Shown one piece after another: positions 57,424-64,000 of a stretch of 64,000 nt of DNA. This stretch comes from Zanthoxylum bungeanum. Taxonomy: Eukaryota; Streptophyta; Magnoliopsida; Sapindales; Rutaceae. The notes beneath the pieces are model-generated. The model saw nothing but the letters and a program-made list of their open reading frames with translations. It made no database searches and had not been told where the DNA came from. A program made the position numbers and the translations under genes. Position 1 is the stretch's first letter. Each line of letters begins with the position of its first letter. The DNA lies in the NCBI GenBank assembly GCA_019454045.1, contig SKCR01023792.1:62001-126000 (forward strand). Reading direction: 5' to 3'.

Positions 57424-57780
57424 TTAAAATCCAATTTCAATACTAGTTATGAACATAATTATGACAGACATATTTGAAGTCAAAGCATTGCTCGTCTTCA
57501 ATTCCTTCATGTCTGCTTTGTCCAAACGGCAGTCACGCTTCCGTGATCCCGTTTGCCATATTTTAGGCAGACATTTTGAGATATGTCCTTTATCTTCCCA
57601 GAAGATTATAATTATTTTTCCTTTACACTTTTCCACATTCCAGAAGCCTTTGGCCAAGCCTTGGGTTTCTAGAATATCGAAGTAAAGTGCGCCTTGCGCT
57701 ACTTGCCTCATTGCAAAGTTTGGCTTTGTCTCCTTGAGAATAGCCATTAACTCTCCAAGAGTTATCAATTCCAATTTATT
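57424..57780 (-). pseudogene. gag: Copia gag remnant with half a zinc knuckle (complete A element)
   Basis: The 116-codon frame opens MELITLGELMAILKETKPNF and holds FWEDKGHISKCLPK, the second half of a CCHC knuckle whose first cysteines are gone. It aligns with 6514-6699. The N-terminal Gag core upstream (57780-58560) is not recognisable; that stretch is AT-rich and carries about two units of the 60-bp repeat at 58090-58190. Confidence 0.6.
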
Positions 57781-58561
57781 ACTTCTAAAATCTAAGTAAA
57801 GATTTATGAAGATTTAAGGATCTAATCCTTAGTTCTGATTAAGAAATTAAGGAGTCTACTGCGACAAGCTTAATGGATTAAGCACTAAAGTTATCATCAC
57901 ATGAATCTTCCAAAGATCATGCTCTACTAATTGCTCAACTCTAGGCTTAGGCTTAATATGTTATTTTATCATATAAAGTAACTTATTAGTTTCCAGGACC
58001 ATCCTGAATTTATTCTCAATTTGAAAATTAAACCATTTAAATACATTTTCCCTAGGAATATGTTTTAAATGTCAATCTTTCAATTTTATCTTGATTCTAA
58101 TAGTCCAACTATTTAATCAACGATTTAGGTACTATTTATTATAATGATTATTATAATCCAATTATAATATCAACTATAAATGAATAGTTTGAATACAGTC
58201 CAATTGTTATATTAAAACAACGTTTTAAATATTAGTCCAACTAACATTTAATTTATTTGACGAATGATATTTGTTTGAGCGCGTATGGCAAGTAATTAAA
58301 CGAATATTGCAAATTTAATTCTTGCCTCCCACTATTTTTCGGCGAGCCTCTAACCCTCTGTCGAGTACTCAGGAAACCGTGTTTCCTAGCGGGCTAGGAT
58401 CCCGTTAAATATCACACAATCTTGACTTTGGCCAACAAATTGTATGATAATTAACTAGGTAGATCTCTAAGATCAATTGGATCCAATCCAATTCCTAGAT
58501 CCAGTAGGGGGACATCCAAGTCTGAAACATATATCTTATATATGCTAATATATCTAATATA

Positions 58562-58833
58562 TTGCCTAACCTTTTTCCTCTGAATCAACTAAGCCTTGGC
58601 TTTGGCACAACAAACTTAGTGATCCCAGTTAAGCGTGACCCATTGACCATGGAAAGCTTTGTAATCAATGTCGATGGACAAGAAGTGGTCTTGACTTTGG
58701 CCAACAAACCACAACTTGGACAAGACACCGATATGGAACAAAGCTCTCGTGATTCAAACACATCCTTGACGGACAAAGGTCTTGACTTTGGCCAACAAAC
58801 CAATGCCAGTCTTAGATCTTGAGTAAGAATCAC
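58562..58833 (+). other. Conserved leader ORF of family A (complete element)
   Basis: Both strands are open: plus 58562-58822 (86 codons, LNQLSLGFGTTN, INVDGQEVVLTLANK) and minus 58585-58833 (82 codons, starting MILTQDLRLALVCW). The plus frame matches those at 1185-1478 and 7640-7918. CTTGACTTTGGCCAACAAA occurs at about 58421, 58691 and 58780. The minus frame is on the strand of the element, lying between LTR and gag, where a small leader product would be possible. No domain recognised. Confidence 0.4.
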
Positions 58834-60380
58834 TCAATGGAAGGAAAAACGCATAATATTTTGTGAGGGTTTTTCACGTGCAAATTAGCAATCAATTTAT
58901 TATCTTTGTTAAGGTCTCATCATCATACACCCTTAAACATGAATTCTAAGCACATAATAAAGCACATATGAATAAATAATAATGATATGCGGATAAATAC
59001 TTAACACATTGATCCTAGATCAAATCTTTCTCTTTCCTCTCTCCCGCTAGCAAATGTATTACTTCTACCCTTACCCTACAATTCTAAAGAAACCTCATTT
59101 ACATTGAGGGGAATAGGTGAGAAGAGAATACAAAGAGTAAGGAGGTAATAAGGCTGGACACGCAGGTCCAATTAATAAATTCCAAATTTATTACAACAAT
59201 TTCTAAAATTGCCCCACCCATCTAACATTCATCCGATATACATTATTCATGCATCGCAACCATGTATTCACACAAGCATGTTATCAATCAATCTAATCAA
59301 ATTAATTAATCTGATAATTAGTGACCATCCAATGTTCAAACAACAATTTGATTTTGCGCGAGTCAAACTCGTTTTGCGAATAAGTACTCAAAGTACGAAT
59401 TCTCGAATTAAATTTAAACTACAAAATTAAATCCAATTCAATTTGTATTTAATACTAATTCGTTATTTAATTCCAAATTAAATATTACACTTTATTAATA
59501 AACCTTTACGACTTAAATTCCAAAATTAATCGTTACGGGTCTCAAAGCCCGATTAACGTCCAACGTCAATTTAATTAAAGTCCAATGGGCTTTTAATTAA
59601 TTTCTTAAGGCGTGGACTTTTGGTCAACTCGGGTCAAACCCAATAACCAAAGTCCAATCCGGGATTAACCCCATAAGCCTAGAAATCAATTTAGGCCCAT
59701 TAGGCCCAATTAAATAATTAAAGGTCCATTAGTCGCCTTTGGGCTTTATGGAAGCGGTTTTGGGCCCAATTGGATCCAACCAATTTAGCCTAAACCCAAC
59801 TTAGTACAGCCAAGCCCAATAAGCCCAATAACAACTTTAAAAGCCCAATTTCCAAAATTAGCCCAATATAATTGAATTACAAAAATCCAATTTCACAATT
59901 TAATTACATAAAGTGTATAACATAATTAATTACATAAATCAACATTTCCAAATCATCAATTTACACAACTAATCATGCTCTTTAACATCAAATAGTGTCC
60001 AACACAATTTAATCAAAAATCAAACCCAAATCATGCTTTATAGCTCTCGGCAATTTGGGGTTATTTGTGTCCGATTCGGTTTCAATCAAATTAAATCCAC
60101 AATCGACATTAAATCAACATTCCCAATCGTTTCAAGTCATCCAATGATCAACGAAACAAAAAATTACCAAAAATTAGGGCACTAATACTCTCAGCCAAAC
60201 TAAGAAATTAGGGGAAATTTGTTCCAAATAAGTTCTCTTGAAATTGATCAAATTAATCTTCAATTAAACATGAATTAGGCATACTCAAACATCCAATTTA
60301 ATCAAATCATGCTCAAATACATTTTAACCAAATTTTAAGCACTAATCAAATTTCATGCTTTTACTCCGCTATGATACCAT
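58834..60380 (-). mobile_element. 5' leader and primer site of the complete A element
   Basis: A 1.5-kb AT-rich leader without a gene. It contains the near-palindrome from TTAATTAAAGTCC to its complement at about 59571-59600, shared with all A leaders. The primer site, GCTATGATACCA at 60368-60379, has one mismatch to the tRNA-Met site. Confidence 0.8.
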
Positions 60381-62458
60381 TGTTGGAGTTCTACGGCCCC
60401 GAGGATCGAATACAAAGCATAAAACACATATGCGAATACAACGAGGGAGTTGCGGAATACTCATATTGATCGGTTGAGCGACGCGACAACTAACAAAAAA
60501 TATTTTATGCCCTCTGGATCTCTCGGCGGTGAGCTGCTGGGCAGTCCTCAAATTCGGCCTTCATCTTCCTCCATGAAAGCTCCAAGCTTTGTGAGATGGT
60601 TCCAAGCTCATGGGTTGACTTCCCAATCACCTTCGCATGTCTCTCAGAGTGCTAGCTCTTGATGTTTTTGCCACAAAAAAATCACACTTTGCTTCCATTC
60701 ATCCATGATTTTCTGCCCATAAAAAACAGTGAAGAAAATGGCCAAAATGCCGAGAGAGAGAGATGAAGAAATTGGCTTCAATTTTCGTGAACCAAGAGAG
60801 AGAGAGGGACAAGTGCATTAGGTTAATTGATTTCTAAAATCAATTCACCATATACCAATTTTTCTCTTTCAAAAGTCAAGTCATAAATGCTTGCCAACCA
60901 CTCACATCAACTCCATCAATCAATGAATAGTGACTGGCGTCAATCACTCAAAGTGAAAGACATCTATCACTTGATTGACGAATGATGTGATGCTAGATGC
61001 GACTAACGATTTGACGCTTGATTTGACTTGCGTGCCGCACTCGAATTCAAAATGCGAATGCGCTCGCAAACAATCCCAGGCTCGGGTTCGCTTATTCCAA
61101 ATTAATGAATTTTTTGTTGCGTCGCAATTAAATCTAATTTAATTAAATAATCATGCCTAGCATAATCACTATTCATGTCGCTAACGAATTAATTCTAAAT
61201 TAACTCGTTCACCCGAATTAAAATATAATTTTAATTCCGCATCGAAATCCAATTTCATATAATATATCGAATATATTATTTTATCGAGTAATTCCAAATT
61301 AATCGTTCTCTCTCTTTTATTGATATTTTATCCCAGATAAAATATCTCAGCAATTAATCCCAAAATAATTTTCTCTCTCATCTAATTAATCCTAGATTAA
61401 TTAAAAGTGCGAGTCATACGTCATCGGTGAATCTTCGGGAAGCGACCCATGAGATCCCCGGATATGTTGGCAGTAAATTCGGTCGTCGGACTATCCGAAC
61501 ACGTAAGTACCTATTACAACGTTTATACCGATTTACAAGACAAGGTTGGCTTCTAGCAAAGCGCCATGCCTACCCAATTCTCCAGAAACATGCTTACAGG
61601 AATAAGCGGATCTATATCAGGCGTAGTATACATAGTATTGCGTATTTCGATCCAGTATCGAATGATCACATGCAAGGCCTGGGGCTGGTACAGTGTCTGC
61701 CCCGTACGAAGCATATATCGGATTATGAGCAACTAGTCTCTTTATTATCGAATAATCATGACCAAGTCATATTATCCCGATGGTTGCAACCCTTTAGAGA
61801 ACCGGTTATGTATCCCTACGCGATCATCATCTCCATATGACTGGAGTGATACTTCTGTCTTGACATCACACCAAACACACTACGATTCTCAATATACCCA
61901 GCAGAGGCGTACACAGAACCTGTTAAAGCCCTGGATGACCAAAACCAAAGTATATTGATTGTCGCAAGTATTAGCGGTGCAAGTCTCAGGTTAAGACCAA
62001 ATACACCTACCCTGATTTCAGACTTCCATAGACACATAGTCATACTACCAATGGAATTCCGAGGGGGTCTATCCATAGAGAAGCTGTTCCCATACCATCG
62101 GTAAAACACAACCTCCTATTACACTTGCATGAGCATCCTATACCCAAATATATGAGAACTATATCGTTGTGCCCTTACAATGCGCACAAGTGTAATACTA
62201 GTCTTTTACGTATTTATCGATGTCCAATCTCGATAATACTCTGACTAGGGATATTTAATGATTTATCCTTCGTGGATTGATACTGTCTCATATCATTCTC
62301 AATCCAGGAACAAATCATAAGGACCTCCTATCATTTATACATCTTGGTGATCTAATCACAAATGATAAGAGTGCAATCTCCTTTGTCACATAGTTAATTT
62401 GTACAACAACACTATGATCTGTACAAATAGTGACGCTACGGGTCATAATTGTCCAACA
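60381..62458 (-). repeat. 5' LTR of the complete A element
   Basis: It begins TGTTGG and ends CCAACA. The palindrome array is at about 61130-61405 and its 11-bp hairpin at 61322-61346 is unchanged. The ORFs 61427-61840 and 61816-62109 are LTR sequence. Confidence 0.95.
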
Positions 62459-63712
62459 GCCCAAACACAGGATGGCCTATCAGTATTTTAGAAACTTTTA
62501 GCCCAATTTTCATAAGATACGAACTCATCCCAATTTAAATGGCCCAATAAGTTCGCCTTTCTGACAAGAAGTCTAACTGAGTCCAAATGATGATGGTCCT
62601 AAGCATAAGTATAAAGAAATAATTTCTACAGAGTGGCCCATCGGTATTAAAGGTCCTCCATTTGGAGGGATAAAAAGCCTACGGTCTACCATTACCACGA
62701 TACTTCGCCGCGACTTTTAGCCCGTTATTATTTATTAGGTGTCATCTATTCATCCGTTCACGTATGTGTCATGTTGTTTACTACATTTTAGAGGTCACTG
62801 CTGTAACCCCGTTCCAATACGTTCCGAAACGCCGCACATACACATGTTTTCTATCTCAGTTCGTTCGAACACGTTTACGAACGCTACTCGAATATGAACC
62901 TTCTGTTTACCGTTCGAACGCGGCTAAGAACGCCGCACGAATGCCCACTGTAAATAGGTCATCTTCCATCACAGCTCATACATGGTTACTCATCTTGTCA
63001 TTTACCTTTTTTTGATTGTTCATGTTCTCGCAGTTAGTCATTTATTGTGTTCACAATATCACATGTTCGTTTCCATGATGCATGTTTACACGATAGTTAT
63101 CTACTTATGCTTCCGCATTCATCCATTCAACATGTTCATGAAGTTATATGCTTGCCGTTATTCCGATTTGCTTTCATGTGTGATTGTACTATTATTTTCT
63201 ACTGGCATTCCTATGATCAAATTTAATGTGCTTATGACATTGTATGTTTGCTGTATTTCAATTTATCTTTATGCATGTAAATTGGGACATAGATTATATG
63301 AAAATAGGTTGTATGCAAATTGGGACAAAGATTGTATGCAAATATGGTATATGCAAATTCAGACATAGGCTGTATGCAAATATGAAGTTGTGTTACATGT
63401 GCACTTAGATGAACTTTTGATGTATGCATGCGAACTTAAGAGTAAATCACCCCTTGGAAATATGTTGCTAGACTCGATTAAATTATTGAACAAATCCTTT
63501 TATTACAAGTGGCATAAGTAAGGGACCATTCCAAACCCAACGGTTTGAGGTCTTCCCTTGCGAGGGGTGAGTTCGGCCTTAAATCATTTTCCCGGTTCAC
63601 ACCGGGTGGCGACTCTATTATTCTCCGGTTTAGTCCCCCGTGGGCTACTCCGTACTCCCAACCGGGCCTCGAGCCCGGGACAGCATGTGTCGCCCAGTTT
63701 CTGTTTCCCACA
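62459..63712 (-). mobile_element. Family C LTR on the minus strand (copy C3), probable 5' LTR of the gypsy element
   Basis: On the minus strand it starts TGTGGGAAACAG at 63712. The head (63480-63712) holds hairpins at 63662-63678 (CCGGGC/GCCCGG, loop TCGAG) and 63591-63606 (CCCGGT/ACCGGG). Further in, the repeats described for C1 and C2 appear in reverse. Beyond about 62640 the similarity to C fades, so the LTR end and the gypsy leader cannot be separated. The A element inserted at 62459. Confidence 0.65.
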
Positions 63713-64000
63713 ATAGACATATGGTTCAATTGGGTTAAACTGGGTATTTGTGTCTGACCATCGACAGAGGCTTTTGCATAATTTCGTGTTCCAGGTTAGT
63801 AAACTGATTTATTACAAAAACATAAAATAATCACTTCATCTTTTAAAATATATTAAAATGATTCACAACCCTAGATTTTTGTGTCTTTTGTTATTTTCCT
63901 TAGTATTTTCTTTTGTCTTTTTATTTATTTATTTAGCAAATCTACAATCAACCAAATCAATCAAGCAATCATTCTCTTCTCCCTCAATTAGATATCTGTA
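63713..64000. other. Right flank, no feature recognised
   Basis: This AT-rich stretch lies outside the C3 LTR and matches nothing else in the window that I can see. The five bases after the LTR are ATAGA. No ORF, repeat or regulatory site is supported. Confidence 0.5.

Larger units (their letters stand above)
53025..62458 (-). mobile_element. Structurally complete family A copia element
   Basis: Two LTRs of 2077 and 2078 bp, a primer site, a polypurine tract and target copies GCCCA (53020-53024 and 62459-62463) define a 9434-bp element inserted in the gypsy/C3 sequence. In the stretches compared, the LTRs differ at roughly one base in 12 to 20, so the insertion is older than D. The coding part (55115-57780) is only about 2.7 kb and heavily decayed, while the leader between LTR and gag is about 2.6 kb, unusually long. 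This copy serves as the reference for the other A fragments in the window. Confidence 0.95.

Noticed and set aside
61427..61840. 137-codon ORF, also seen at 54070 and 10479
   Set aside because: It lies antisense inside family A LTRs. Conservation follows from LTR homology and the frame is cut at different lengths among copies.

Overview
The window looks like repeat-rich nuclear DNA of a flowering plant, made almost entirely of LTR retrotransposons. I see no host gene, tRNA gene, rRNA gene or CRISPR array. The plant assignment rests on three things: several copia-type elements primed by initiator tRNA-Met (TGGTATCAGAGC next to the LTR), a Ty3/gypsy element with a second archaeal-type RNase H (the plant Tat lineage), and Tekay/Del-type LTRs. 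The species cannot be read from the sequence. All coding regions are broken by stops and frameshifts.

Family names used here. A: copia LTR TGTTGG...CCAACA, about 2.08 kb. B: 3.6-kb LTR TGTAAC...GTTACA. C: LTR starting TGTRGGAMACAG. D: non-autonomous element with TGTCAC...GTGACA LTRs. E: Tekay/Del-like LTR. F: a second copia family.

Layout. 1-4510: family A leader and LTR, with the leader folded into a 2.44-kb palindrome. 4511-10687: a second degraded A element. 10688-19478: a third copia element, whose LTR is split by a B solo LTR (14373-17995). 19479-26674: a C LTR carrying the complete D element (20986-25917). 26675-36526: two F copia bodies sharing one LTR, with an A solo LTR (31363-33250) in the RNase H. 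36527-42768: fragments of A, F-like, B-like, E and A LTRs. 42769-45523: a C LTR with minisatellites. 45524-53019: a minus-strand Tat-type gypsy element with gag, protease, RT, two RNases H and integrase. 53025-62458: a structurally complete A element with GCCCA target duplication. 62459-63712: a C LTR on the minus strand. 63713-64000: unassigned.

Most bodies lie on the minus strand. Four insertions are proven by matching 5-bp target duplications and TG...CA ends: B (TTTTT), D (CTATG), A solo LTR (AAATA) and the full A element (GCCCA). The least expected signals are non-coding: an array of eight palindromes with 3-nt loops in every A LTR, hairpins with compensatory changes in the conserved head of the C LTR, a roughly 172-bp triplication inside the D LTR, and the palindrome at the left edge.
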